DNA from: Propionibacteriaceae bacterium | GTDB taxonomy: Bacteria > Actinomycetota > Actinomycetes > Propionibacteriales > Propionibacteriaceae | Direction: 5' to 3' | Assembly: GCA_030537675.1 (NCBI GenBank) | Contig: JAUNVL010000017.1 | Coordinates: forward strand, 1-34,514 | Length of the DNA stretch: 34,514 nucleotides | Shown here: piece after piece, positions 25,874 to 32,811 of the stretch | Layout of the letters: each line of letters starts with the position of its first letter | Position numbering within the stretch: the stretch's first letter is position 1 | Notes under the pieces: generated by a model | The model's database searches: none | What the model was told of the DNA's origin: nothing | What the model saw: only the letters and a program-made list of their open reading frames with translations | Program-made: the position numbers and the translations under genes

Positions 25874-26305
25874 TCAGCGCGTCTCGCGTGGCACCAAGCG
25901 GAGTGCGCCGTCGGGGAACAGCGGCGGCTGTCCCTGGAGCAGTTCATTCACGGGAACCCAGCGCACGGGGCTGCCCTCGTCCAGCACGCGAAGCTCGACG
26001 TCGATGGGGAGCGCAGCCAACTCCGCCGAGTCCACGGAGAAGACGTGGACGATCTCGTGCCCCGGCATGCCCTCGTACTCGAAAATGTTCTCGAGAACCC
26101 CCAGCAACTGTGCCGAGTCGATCCGGCACCCCAGTTCCTCGTGGAACTCACGATGCAACGCTGCCTCGGCCGTTTCACCGAACTCGATGCCGCCACCCAG
26201 CGCCCGGACGAAGTGCAGTCCACGGACCCTGTCAACGCCCTGTGAGACCAGGATGCACCCGTCCTTCAGGGGCAATCCCACGGCGAGGTTTCTGATGCTG
26301 GGCAC
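25874..26305 (-). CDS. Nudix hydrolase
   Basis: 143 residues, a minimal Nudix domain. The Nudix box spans about 38-60 (GGGIEFGETAEAAL then HREFHEELG), preceded by FVRALGGGIE. The C-terminal half contains FVNELL-type segments (WVPVNELLQG) common in ADP-ribose or mutator-type Nudix enzymes. I set the start at the GTG at 26305 because TACACT ends 7 nt before it, no earlier start fits the fold, and the upstream open frame is unconserved-looking. Substrate is unknown. The gene is not closely related in layout to the Nudix gene at 23080, which has a long N-terminal extension. Confidence 0.85.
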   Translation of the reverse strand: MPSIRNLAVGLPLKDGCILVSQGVDRVRGLHFVRALGGGIEFGETAEAALHREFHEELGCRIDSAQLLGVLENIFEYEGMPGHEIVHVFSVDSAELAALPIDVELRVLDEGSPVRWVPVNELLQGQPPLFPDGALRLVPRETR

Positions 26306-26312
26306 GACGATC

Positions 26313-26318
26313 AGTGTA
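26313..26318 (-). promoter_or_regulatory. Candidate -10 of the second Nudix gene (leaderless)
   Basis: TACACT on the minus strand, then GATCGTC, then the GTG at 26305. It decides the start chosen for that gene. Confidence 0.45.
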
Positions 26319-26336
26319 GGTGCCGGGTGGGCTGGG

Positions 26337-26342
26337 TAGGAT
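26337..26342 (+). promoter_or_regulatory. Candidate -10 of the small Cys-rich protein gene
   Basis: TAGGAT lies 32 nt before the ATG at 26375, which has GGGAGG at 26364-26369 as ribosome-binding site. Confidence 0.4.
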
Positions 26343-26374
26343 CGGAGCCGGAGACTACCCGGCGGGAGGTTGCC

Positions 26375-26587
26375 ATGGCAGCGAGATTTCTGGTGTCCCA
26401 TCCCTGCGAGGACGCGTGCTGCGAGGTCATGACGGATCAGGTGGTGGAGGGCGCGCCGGTGTACAGGTGCCCGGGCTGTGATTCGGAGTGGATCGAGTTG
26501 AGGGAGCGCTGGAGTGTGAAACCGGCGTCAGCCGGTGCCGACGTGGTGGACGAGGCAGTGCCGCCACGACTCCCCGGGGGTGAATGA
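26375..26587 (+). CDS. Small Cys-rich, possibly zinc-binding protein
   Basis: 70 residues, unrecognised. Cysteines fall in HPCEDACCEVM and in YRCPGCDSEW, so a zinc-ribbon-like knuckle is plausible. The last 20 or so residues look disordered. A good ribosome-binding site (GGGAGG, 6 nt from the ATG) and a TAGGAT promoter candidate support expression. The 3' 60 bp overlap, on the opposite strand, the end of the antiporter gene that encodes its zinc finger. This is a long overlap for two real genes, so one of the two ends may be less constrained than it appears. Confidence 0.6.
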   Translation: MAARFLVSHPCEDACCEVMTDQVVEGAPVYRCPGCDSEWIELRERWSVKPASAGADVVDEAVPPRLPGGE

Positions 26588-28369
26588 ACGCAGCACTGGA
26601 TGGCCCGTCTCCTCGAAGTGCTGGCGGGCGTGGTGCTGCTCAGCAATGCAGCCGATGTAGCCGCAGACGAGGCACAATGCCAGGTCCTCCGGGCGGAGGC
26701 CCTGTGCCTCGCAGGGCGAACAGCCCGTCATGGTGGCGGGCTTGATGTGCAGGGGGGCCTGCGCCAGGTCCTGACAGGGGGCGTCGTCGGGGCCTGCCAC
26801 GGGCGGCGCGTTCTCGATGGACTCGGACTTGTCGGAGTGCCGCTGCAAGCCGGCCTCCTGGATGTCGAGGGAACTCAGCAGGTCAGAGATCAGGGCCTGC
26901 TCCACCTTGTGCGTGCTGCGGAACTCCAGCACGGCCTCCCGCTGGGCCTGCAACATCTCCAGGTTGAGTTGGCGCTGCGTCGCCTCGGGCGTCTCAGTGC
27001 CCTGGCGGTCCAGACGGTCCCACAGGGAGTTGAGCCGTTGGGTGTTGCTGCGCACGATCTCGCTGAATGCGGCCTGTTCGTCGTCGGTCTCGATGGTTTC
27101 GCTCAGCGTGTGGATGGCTCGAACACTGGCACGGTGCGTGATGATGACCTCTTCGACGGCGTCCTCGCGCGCATCGGGTCCGTTCGTGCCGAGACGCCTT
27201 GCCAGGGCGGGGAGGGTGAGTCCCTGCCCGAGCAGCGTGACGAAGGTCACGAACAACGCCACGAACACCAGCACCTCACGGGCAGGGAAGTTGAAGGGCA
27301 GTGTCAGGGCAGCCGCGAGCGTCACCACGCCCCGCATGCCGGCCCAGCCGACGACGATCGCGCCGGGAACCGACGCCTTGCTGAGCTTGCGGGAGAGGAC
27401 CACGGAGCCGAGCGTCCACAGGATCCGCACCACCACGGCCGTCGCCAAGGTGGCCACGGACACCAGCAGAACCATGGTCCATGGCCAGTCCGAGGCGTTG
27501 GCGTCCGCGAAGATCGTCTTGGTCTGGAGGCCGACGAGCAGGAATACCGCGTGCTCCAACAGCCAGGAGATGGTGCTCCAGTTGACCTTCTGGGCAACCC
27601 TCGACTGCGCGTCCTGTTCGTTCTCCGAGCGGTGGTTCAGTACGAGTCCGGCGACGACGACGGCGAGCACACCCGAGCCGTGCAACTCCTCCACCGGAAT
27701 GTAGATGGCAAAGGGCACCAGCAGGGAGAGTGCGGTCCTCAACTGGGGCGCCTGGAACACGTGGAACAGCTTCCCGACGAGGCGCGCGCCGACGTAGCCG
27801 ATGATGATGGCGCTGAGGGCTGCCCAGGCGAAGTCGCCCGCGATCTGCCATCCTCCGATGGCCATGCCGAGTGCTCCGATGGAGGTCCTCAGCAGGACCA
27901 GGGCAGTGGCGTCGTTCACGAGCGACTCACCCTCGAGGAGGATGGTGATCTGCCGGGGCAGACCCACCTTCTTGGCCACGGCTGTGGCGGCCACAGCATC
28001 GGGTGGGGCCACCACAGCGCCCAGGGCGATCCCGACGGGCAGTGGAAGATCCAGCAGGGCTGATGCCACGAGACCGATGGCCAGCGCAGTGGCGATCACG
28101 AGTCCGATGGACAACCAACCGATGGCTGCCAGATTTCGGCGGAAGTCGATGAGTGAGGTGTTGAGGGCAGCGGCGTGCAGCAGCGGCGGCAGGATCCACA
28201 GCAGGATGAAGCTCGGCTCCAGACGGGGGACCTCAATGAACGGCAGGAACGAGGCTCCCAACCCCACCAGCATCAACAACAGCGGGGCGGAAACGTGCCA
28301 CCACTGCGCCAGCCGCGACACCACCAGCATGGCCAGCACGAAGATCGTGCCACCGATCATGATGCTCAC
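26528..28369 (-). CDS. CPA1-type Na+/H+ antiporter with C-terminal UBP-type zinc finger
   Basis: 613 residues. About 1-400 form some 12 transmembrane helices of a cation:proton antiporter, with VAPPDAVAATAVAKKVGLP and EGESLVNDATALVL (the Asn-Asp pair of CPA1 ion sites). A soluble helical region follows (about 405-520). The last 64 residues are a ZnF-UBP domain: C550-x2-C553, C566-x2-C569, C574, H579/H580, H584, H590 and C605, in the order known from ubiquitin-binding zinc fingers. Transport of Na+ or K+ out in exchange for protons is inferred from the family. The start is a GTG at 28369 directly after an in-frame stop; an ATG nine bases in is an alternative. No ribosome-binding site is evident. 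Confidence 0.9.
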   Translation of the reverse strand: MSIMIGGTIFVLAMLVVSRLAQWWHVSAPLLLMLVGLGASFLPFIEVPRLEPSFILLWILPPLLHAAALNTSLIDFRRNLAAIGWLSIGLVIATALAIGLVASALLDLPLPVGIALGAVVAPPDAVAATAVAKKVGLPRQITILLEGESLVNDATALVLLRTSIGALGMAIGGWQIAGDFAWAALSAIIIGYVGARLVGKLFHVFQAPQLRTALSLLVPFAIYIPVEELHGSGVLAVVVAGLVLNHRSENEQDAQSRVAQKVNWSTISWLLEHAVFLLVGLQTKTIFADANASDWPWTMVLLVSVATLATAVVVRILWTLGSVVLSRKLSKASVPGAIVVGWAGMRGVVTLAAALTLPFNFPAREVLVFVALFVTFVTLLGQGLTLPALARRLGTNGPDAREDAVEEVIITHRASVRAIHTLSETIETDDEQAAFSEIVRSNTQRLNSLWDRLDRQGTETPEATQRQLNLEMLQAQREAVLEFRSTHKVEQALISDLLSSLDIQEAGLQRHSDKSESIENAPPVAGPDDAPCQDLAQAPLHIKPATMTGCSPCEAQGLRPEDLALCLVCGYIGCIAEQHHARQHFEETGHPVLRSFTPGESWRHCLVHHVGTG

Positions 28370-28410
28370 GTGAACTCATGGGTTCCATGGCGGGGTCGTT
28401 GCATGATGTC

Positions 28411-28527
28411 CTACGCTTCCCGGGAGTTCTGCCCCACAGCAGACGTCACGTAGAACAGCACGAGGGCCGTCTGGATGAACGAGGCGCCAAGGCTCAGCAG
28501 AGGGCCTGGCCTCACATGTTTCTTCAC
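28411..28527 (-). CDS. Possible 38-residue single-span membrane peptide
   Basis: Short frame starting with GTG: basic N-terminus (KKHVRPGP), one hydrophobic stretch of about 20 residues (LLSLGASFIQTALVLFYVTS) and a polar end (GQNSREA). The charge pattern fits a small inner-membrane protein with its N-terminus inside. TTTACT ends 6 nt before the GTG, the same leaderless geometry as neighbouring genes. It fills an otherwise empty gap between the antiporter and the HTH-TOBE regulator, in the same direction as both. No homologue is known to me, and it could be chance. Confidence 0.4.
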   Translation of the reverse strand: MKKHVRPGPLLSLGASFIQTALVLFYVTSAVGQNSREA

Positions 28528-28533
28528 GGCGTC

Positions 28534-28539
28534 AGTAAA
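28534..28539 (-). promoter_or_regulatory. Candidate -10 of the small membrane peptide (leaderless)
   Basis: TTTACT on the minus strand, then GACGCC, then GTG at 28527. Confidence 0.25.
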
Positions 28540-28593
28540 GCACTTGGCTGATGCAGTGCTCGACGAACACCACAATGATGCTGGCGACCGCTG

Positions 28594-28986
28594 TCAGTCG
28601 TGCAGGCGATCCAGTACCACGTTGGTTGCCTTGATACGTGCTGCGGTGACCACGCCCGGCTCCAGTCCGAGGTCGCGCACCGCCTCCGTCGAGATCAGGG
28701 CAACGACGCGAAACGGTCCGCACTGCACCTCGACCTGGCTCATCACAGGATCGGAGAGCACCTTGGTCACCAGGCCGCGGAACATGTTGCGCGCGGATGT
28801 GTACTCCGGGCTGGAGACGTCCCCGGCGATCTCCTGGGCGAGGTGGGCAAGGTCGACACCGTCCACGACGCGTCGCCCGGAATCGTCCGTGGACGCAGGC
28901 AGCCGTCCCGCGTCGATCCATCGCCGAAGTGTGTCATCGCTCACGTTGAGGAACTGGGAGGCTTCGCTGATCCTGTAGTTCGGCAT
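28594..28986 (-). CDS. Helix-turn-helix regulator with TOBE (Mop) domain
   Basis: 130 residues. The N-terminal part is an excisionase/MerR-like HTH (YRISEASQFLNVSDDTLRRWIDAGRL). About 64-128 is a TOBE/Mop domain (SARNMFRGLVTKVLSD, then LGLEPGVVTAARIKATNVVL), a fold that binds molybdate or tungstate in ModE-like regulators and molbindins. It probably senses molybdate and represses or activates molybdenum uptake or cofactor genes, although no mod genes are adjacent in this window. The ATG at 28986 directly precedes the HTH, and TAGGCT ends 7 nt upstream (leaderless). Confidence 0.9.
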   Translation of the reverse strand: MPNYRISEASQFLNVSDDTLRRWIDAGRLPASTDDSGRRVVDGVDLAHLAQEIAGDVSSPEYTSARNMFRGLVTKVLSDPVMSQVEVQCGPFRVVALISTEAVRDLGLEPGVVTAARIKATNVVLDRLHD

Positions 28987-28993
28987 GCAGGAG

Positions 28994-28999
28994 AGCCTA
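28994..28999 (-). promoter_or_regulatory. Candidate -10 of the HTH-TOBE gene (leaderless)
   Basis: TAGGCT on the minus strand, then CTCCTGC, then ATG at 28986. Confidence 0.45.
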
Positions 29000-29067
29000 G
29001 TGCTCGCCATCACGGCCCAAGCCGCTCCGGGGGTGCCGGCCCCGGAGCCGTGTGTTGGGGCAGGGTC

Positions 29068-29721
29068 TCAGCCGCAAGCCACCCCGGTGGCATGAACCGG
29101 GCAGTAACCGTTGGGGTTCTTGTCGAGGTACTGCTGGTGCTCGTCCTCGGCGTAGTAGAAGGGTAGGTCCGCGGTGATCTCGGTGGTGATCTCGCCGTAG
29201 CCGGCCTCGGTCATGCGGAGCTGATAGGCGTCCCTTGACCGCTGGGCGGTCTCCAGCTGGCTGTGGCTGACGGGGAAGATCGCGGAGCGATACTCGGTGC
29301 CGACGTCGTTGCCCTGCCGCGCGCCCTGGGTGGGGTCGTGGTTCTCCCAGAAGGTGGCAAGCAGGTCGTCGTAGCTGACCTTCGAGGGATCGAAGACGAC
29401 GCGGACCGTCTCGGCATGGCCGGTACGTCCGGTGCAGGACTCCCTGTACGTGGGATTCGGTGTGTAGCCGCCCATGAAACCGACGGCGGTGTTGACCACG
29501 CCGTCGAGGCGCCAGAAGAGGCGCTCCTCGCCCCAGTAGCAACCCATGGCGAAGTAGGCCACCTCGCAGCCCTCGGGCACCTCGTCAAGCGGCAGGCCGA
29601 GCACGGTGTGGCGGGGGATGGGGTTCAGCACTGAGCTTTCGCGCCCGGGCATCGCCTCGTCCTTGGTGACCATCTGCGGTTTCAGTGTCTTCTTGATCCA
29701 GCCCATGACGTCGATATCCAT
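29068..29721 (-). CDS. msrA: Peptide methionine sulfoxide reductase A
   Basis: 217 residues. The catalytic motif is [10 protein letters not shown] (GCFWG in most enzymes, here Tyr for Phe). [19 protein letters not shown] and [26 protein letters not shown] are family-typical. The C-terminal [14 protein letters not shown] has two Cys that can act as resolving residues. It reduces methionine-S-sulfoxide in proteins or free methionine with thioredoxin or, in actinobacteria, possibly mycothiol-linked electrons. I chose the ATG at 29721: TAAACT ends 7 nt upstream, and the 40-residue extension before the catalytic domain is normal for this group. ung lies 40 bp upstream, same strand. Confidence 0.96.
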   Translation of the reverse strand: MDIDVMGWIKKTLKPQMVTKDEAMPGRESSVLNPIPRHTVLGLPLDEVPEGCEVAYFAMGCYWGEERLFWRLDGVVNTAVGFMGGYTPNPTYRESCTGRTGHAETVRVVFDPSKVSYDDLLATFWENHDPTQGARQGNDVGTEYRSAIFPVSHSQLETAQRSRDAYQLRMTEAGYGEITTEITADLPFYYAEDEHQQYLDKNPNGYCPVHATGVACG

Positions 29722-29728
29722 GTGGACA

Positions 29729-29734
29729 AGTTTA
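29729..29734 (-). promoter_or_regulatory. Candidate -10 of msrA (leaderless)
   Basis: TAAACT on the minus strand, then TGTCCAC, then ATG at 29721. Confidence 0.45.
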
Positions 29735-29761
29735 GGTCGGGGCACAACCGCTGGCCTCAGG

Positions 29762-30436
29762 TCACTGCACGCTCCAGTCGATGGGTTCTGCGCCCTGCTC
29801 CACAAGAGCGGCATTGGTGCGGCTGAACGGGCGTGACCCGAAGAAGCCGTACCGCGCCGACAGGGGGGAGGGGTGCGGACTGCAGATGGCGGGGATGTCG
29901 CCGAGCAACGGCAGGCAGGTCTGTGCGTCGCGGCCCCACAGGATGGCCACCAGCGGACCGCCACGGGCGGCAAGAGCGCTGATGGCAGCCCCGGTGAACG
30001 TTTCCCAGCCCTTGCGGCGGTGGGAGCCGGTGGCGCCGGGGCGCACCGTCAGCACGCGGTTCAGGGACAGCACGCCCTGGGTGAACCATGGGGTGAGATC
30101 GCCGTGCTCGGCGGGCGGGATGCCGAGATCGGACTCCATCTCCGCGTAGATGTTCTTCAGGCTGCGGGGCAGCGGAGAGACATCCCGTGCCACGGAGAAC
30201 GCGAGACCGACGGAATGGCCCGGCGTGGGGTAGGGGTCCTGTCCCACGATCAGGACGCGGACATCGGCCATGGGGCGGGTGAAAGCCCGGAGCACGTTCT
30301 CCGCTGCGGGCAGGTACCCATGGCCGTCGTCGATCTCCTTGCGCAGGAAATCACCGATCTGGTGGAGGGTGGGCTCCACGTCGGCGAGGGCCTCGGCCCA
30401 GTCGGGTGCGACGAGTTCAGCCAGGGATTGGGGCAT
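29762..30436 (-). CDS. ung: Uracil-DNA glycosylase (family 1)
   Basis: 224 residues. The water-activating motif [17 protein letters not shown] contains Asp67. The later [21 protein letters not shown] carries the catalytic His and the minor-groove leucine loop. It removes uracil from DNA after cytosine deamination, starting base-excision repair, which matters in a high-GC genome. The frame is open upstream, but the ATG at 30436 matches the family N-terminus ([10 protein letters not shown]). A GACGCT hexamer ends 6 nt before it, a weak leaderless -10. msrA lies 40 bp downstream. Confidence 0.96.
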   Translation of the reverse strand: MPQSLAELVAPDWAEALADVEPTLHQIGDFLRKEIDDGHGYLPAAENVLRAFTRPMADVRVLIVGQDPYPTPGHSVGLAFSVARDVSPLPRSLKNIYAEMESDLGIPPAEHGDLTPWFTQGVLSLNRVLTVRPGATGSHRRKGWETFTGAAISALAARGGPLVAILWGRDAQTCLPLLGDIPAICSPHPSPLSARYGFFGSRPFSRTNAALVEQGAEPIDWSVQ

Positions 30437-30519
30437 GACTTCAGCGTCCCACAGAGACCATGCAGGCAATCGCGCTTGCCAATATCGAATCCAGCCTTGC
30501 CATATGTTCAAGACGAGTT

Positions 30520-30525
30520 CACAAT
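30520..30525 (+). promoter_or_regulatory. Candidate -10 of the DUF4097-like gene (leaderless)
   Basis: CACAAT ends 6 nt before the ATG at 30532. It differs from TATAAT-type hexamers at its first and third bases (C for T in both), but CACAAT recurs at the same distance before mca and the DUF4307 gene. Confidence 0.35.
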
Positions 30526-30531
30526 GATGCA

Positions 30532-31338
30532 ATGAGCAACGTTGATCTGAGCCCCATCCTGGATGACTTGGCTGCGGGGCGCATCGACGCCGCCGAAGCC
30601 AGCCGAAGGATTGATGAGCTGAAGAAGAAGGCTGCGCGGACAGCGCCACCCGAGGAGTCCGAGGCGAACAGGGAGCCACGGGGCGCGAAGGACCAGAGCG
30701 CCAGAACCGGCGGGCTGACGAAGGTCTCCATCACGTCAGTGGGACGTCGCGTGCGTGTGGAAGGCGATTCGTCGGTGTCCACCCTGGTGGTGGAGGGCAG
30801 GCACGTCCTGCGCCGCAACGGCACCGTCATGGAAGTCAGCAGCACCGGTGAATTCGGTCCCAGTTTCCAGGGATTCTCCCTGATCCGGCCCCCACGCAGT
30901 CTTGACGACTTCCGTGACATCGGACTCGGCAAGGAACTCCTGGTGCGAGTGAATCCCCACCTGCTGGTGGATGTGGAGGTGACCACCGGTGGCCTCAAGA
31001 CCACGGGAGTACCACGGCTTGGGCGCGTCCGCGTGACCGCCGGTGGCTGCACCATCGAAGGCGTTGACGAGGTCAATGACCTGTTGACGCAAGCCGGCGG
31101 CGTGACCATCGAGGGCCCCATCAGCACTGGGAGGTCCCGGCTGAAAGTGGAATCCGGCAGCCTCGGCATCACGCTGACCAAGGGGGCCAATGTGACGGTT
31201 CGTGCCGAGGCGCGTCTGGGACGCATCAGCTGGCCGGACGGCAATTCGGAGGTCGACGAGGTCATCATCGGCAACGGCTCCGCCCGGCTCGACATCTCCG
31301 TCGTCATGGGCATGGCAACGATCAAGGTGGAGGACTGA
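30532..31338 (+). CDS. SHOCT-like N-terminus plus DUF4097-type beta-rich protein
   Basis: 268 residues. Residues 1-33 ([25 protein letters not shown]) form a short helical SHOCT-like motif. A charged linker follows, then about 200 residues of repeating short strands ([44 protein letters not shown]), the beta-solenoid-like pattern of DUF4097/YvlB-type proteins. There is no signal peptide or membrane segment. Function is not established; relatives with this pairing are linked to cell-envelope stress in Gram-positive bacteria, which is an inference here. The gene is separated by one base from the DUF2089 gene, so they form an operon. The ATG at 30532 begins the helical motif and has CACAAT 6 nt upstream. 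Confidence 0.8.
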   Translation: MSNVDLSPILDDLAAGRIDAAEASRRIDELKKKAARTAPPEESEANREPRGAKDQSARTGGLTKVSITSVGRRVRVEGDSSVSTLVVEGRHVLRRNGTVMEVSSTGEFGPSFQGFSLIRPPRSLDDFRDIGLGKELLVRVNPHLLVDVEVTTGGLKTTGVPRLGRVRVTAGGCTIEGVDEVNDLLTQAGGVTIEGPISTGRSRLKVESGSLGITLTKGANVTVRAEARLGRISWPDGNSEVDEVIIGNGSARLDISVVMGMATIKVED

Positions 31339-31339
31339 C

Positions 31340-31762
31340 ATGGCGCACCTGTATCACGCACCCGCGGACTGCCCCGTCTGCGGGGATGACCTGATCGTCA
31401 CCCGCAAGGGCTGCCGGACCTGCGGCACCGAACTGGCGGGCGAGTTCGCCAGCTGCGTTTACTGCGGACTCGAATCCTCTGAACTGGAACTGTTGCGCGT
31501 CTTCCTGTCCTCGCGTGGAAACCTGCGGGAGGTGGAAAAGCACCTGGGCGTGTCCTACCCGACGGCGCGCGCCCGGCTGGACGCGGTGATCGACAAGCTC
31601 GGGTTCACGGCCTCCGGTGATCCCACCGTCCAGGACTCACCTGCCACAGCCCCCACCGACGAACCACAACAGGGACTCACCGCACAGGAACAGATCCTGG
31701 CACGGGTTGCCACGGGGGAGATCAGCTCCGAAAACGCAGCAACCCTGCTGGCCGGACTCTGA
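31340..31762 (+). CDS. DUF2089 zinc-ribbon protein
   Basis: 140 residues. Three Cys pairs lie in the first 45 residues: CPVC (11, 14), CRTC (25, 28) and CVYC (39, 42). A helix-turn-helix-like segment follows (LSSRGNLREVEKHLGVSYPTARAR, about 57-80), which suggests DNA or protein binding. The C-terminus (ILARVATGEISSENAATLLAGL) repeats the SHOCT-like helical motif found at the start of the upstream product, so the two proteins may interact through it. DUF2089 genes commonly sit beside DUF4097-type genes. The start lies one base after the upstream stop. Confidence 0.9.
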   Translation: MAHLYHAPADCPVCGDDLIVTRKGCRTCGTELAGEFASCVYCGLESSELELLRVFLSSRGNLREVEKHLGVSYPTARARLDAVIDKLGFTASGDPTVQDSPATAPTDEPQQGLTAQEQILARVATGEISSENAATLLAGL

Positions 31763-31802
31763 AGGGAGCCGGCGCGCAGGGCTGCTGAGGACGTGGGGGA
31801 TC

Positions 31803-32303
31803 TCAGAGCGGGCGCACCGCCGTGATTGTGACGTGGATCGTCTTGCCGTTGGGTGCGTCGTAGGAGACGTCGTCGCCCACCTTCTTGCCGGAGACAGCAG
31901 CCCCCAGCGGTGACTGGGGAGAGACGGCCTGTTCAATGGAATCATCAGCGCCCAGCACCTCCCGGCTACCCAGCAGGAAGGTCTCCTGGTCGTCGGTGTC
32001 GCCGTTGTAGGCCACGGTGACGACCTTTCCCGGACCGGCTTCGTCGGGATCGCCCTGGGGTGAGCCGACGTGGGCGGTCCGCAGGAGATGCTCCAACTGG
32101 CGGATACGACTCTCCATCTGGCCCTGTTCCTCCTTGGCCGCGTGGTAACCGCCGTTTTCGCTGAGGTCACCCTCCTCGCGAGCAGCCTGGATACGGTTGG
32201 TCACTTCGGGGCGGCCAACGGTTTTGAGGTTGGTGAGCTCATCTTCGAGCTTGCTGTGGGCCTCTTGCGTCAGCCACACAACGTCAGGGGTGATGTCAGA
32301 CAT
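31803..32303 (-). CDS. greA: Transcription elongation factor GreA
   Basis: 166 residues. The N-terminal coiled coil (about 8-80) has the loop sequence EEGDLSENGGYHAAKEEQG, whose acidic tip residues reach the RNA polymerase active site. The C-terminal FKBP-like domain ends in SYDAPNGKTIHVTITAV. GreA restarts backtracked polymerase by stimulating transcript cleavage. The ATG at 32303 is preceded by TAGGGT with a 6-nt gap. greA, DUF4307 and mca in this order are conserved in mycobacteria. The tail faces the DUF2089 gene across a 40-bp gap with no clear terminator. Confidence 0.97.
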   Translation of the reverse strand: MSDITPDVVWLTQEAHSKLEDELTNLKTVGRPEVTNRIQAAREEGDLSENGGYHAAKEEQGQMESRIRQLEHLLRTAHVGSPQGDPDEAGPGKVVTVAYNGDTDDQETFLLGSREVLGADDSIEQAVSPQSPLGAAVSGKKVGDDVSYDAPNGKTIHVTITAVRPL

Positions 32304-32309
32304 TTGGCA

Positions 32310-32315
32310 ACCCTA
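32310..32315 (-). promoter_or_regulatory. Candidate -10 of greA (leaderless)
   Basis: TAGGGT on the minus strand, then TGCCAA, then ATG at 32303. It overlaps the end of the DUF4307 gene. Confidence 0.4.
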
Positions 32316-32726
32316 TCGGGTGAGGACACACCTTTCCACCGAAACGGACGTGGCCTCCTTGAGCGTCTTCATCGTGAGGTCCACCCTGGTCAGGGTCTCC
32401 GTACCCGGCGGAATCTCCACGTCCAGTTCGCCCACGTACTCAAAGCTCACCGCCTGTGCAGAAAGTGAGCACGTGGCCGCCTGGCCGGGATCACTGCGTT
32501 GGACCACGATGGTCACGGCGATCTCCTGGGGGGAGGTCACGTCGAACTGTCGCACCATCCCTGCCACCGGGGGGTTGGCGCGCTCCAGACCCGCCACCAC
32601 CACGATCCCCAGGGCGCCCAGCAACGCCAGGATCGCCACCGCGGCCACAATCATGTCGAGAGGTCGGCGCGACGGGTAGCGCGCTGCGATCCGCGCACGG
32701 TCCTCATCGCTCAGGGGTTTGCTCAC
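32313..32726 (-). CDS. DUF4307 domain membrane protein
   Basis: 137 residues. A basic cytoplasmic N-terminus (SDEDRARIAARYPSRRP) leads to one transmembrane helix (about 28-50) and an extracytoplasmic beta-rich domain with two Cys (ATCSL, ERCVL). This is the DUF4307 pattern. It has no known function. The GTG start at 32726 is my choice: CACAAT ends 7 nt upstream, and the alternative ATG at 32735 adds only three residues. It lies between greA and the divergent mca gene, a conserved actinobacterial position. Confidence 0.85.
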   Translation of the reverse strand: MSKPLSDEDRARIAARYPSRRPLDMIVAAVAILALLGALGIVVVAGLERANPPVAGMVRQFDVTSPQEIAVTIVVQRSDPGQAATCSLSAQAVSFEYVGELDVEIPPGTETLTRVDLTMKTLKEATSVSVERCVLTR

Positions 32727-32733
32727 GCACCCC

Positions 32734-32739
32734 ATTGTG
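32734..32739 (-). promoter_or_regulatory. Candidate -10 of the DUF4307 gene (leaderless)
   Basis: CACAAT on the minus strand, then GGGGTGC, then GTG at 32726. The rhomboid gene has almost the same 13 bases before its start. Confidence 0.35.
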
Positions 32740-32773
32740 CCGTGTCCGCGCAGTTCTCGCCTTTCGGTCAACT

Positions 32774-32804
32774 TTGACAGCGCTCACACGGCGCGCGACA
32801 CAAT
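32774..32804 (+). promoter_or_regulatory. Candidate mca promoter
   Basis: A consensus TTGACA (32774-32779) and CACAAT (32799-32804) are 19 bp apart, and CACAAT ends 7 nt before the ATG at 32812. The 19-bp spacer is long for a housekeeping promoter. It holds only a short GCGC-N9-GCGC symmetry, not the dyad found upstream of the HEAT gene. Confidence 0.4.
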
Positions 32805-32811
32805 GTGGCCC

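Noticed and set aside
26600-28063. 487-codon plus-strand frame opposite the antiporter gene
   Set aside because: Antisense shadow; composition is Gly/Arg/Gln/His-rich with no domain, while the minus-strand frame is a clear CPA1 antiporter.
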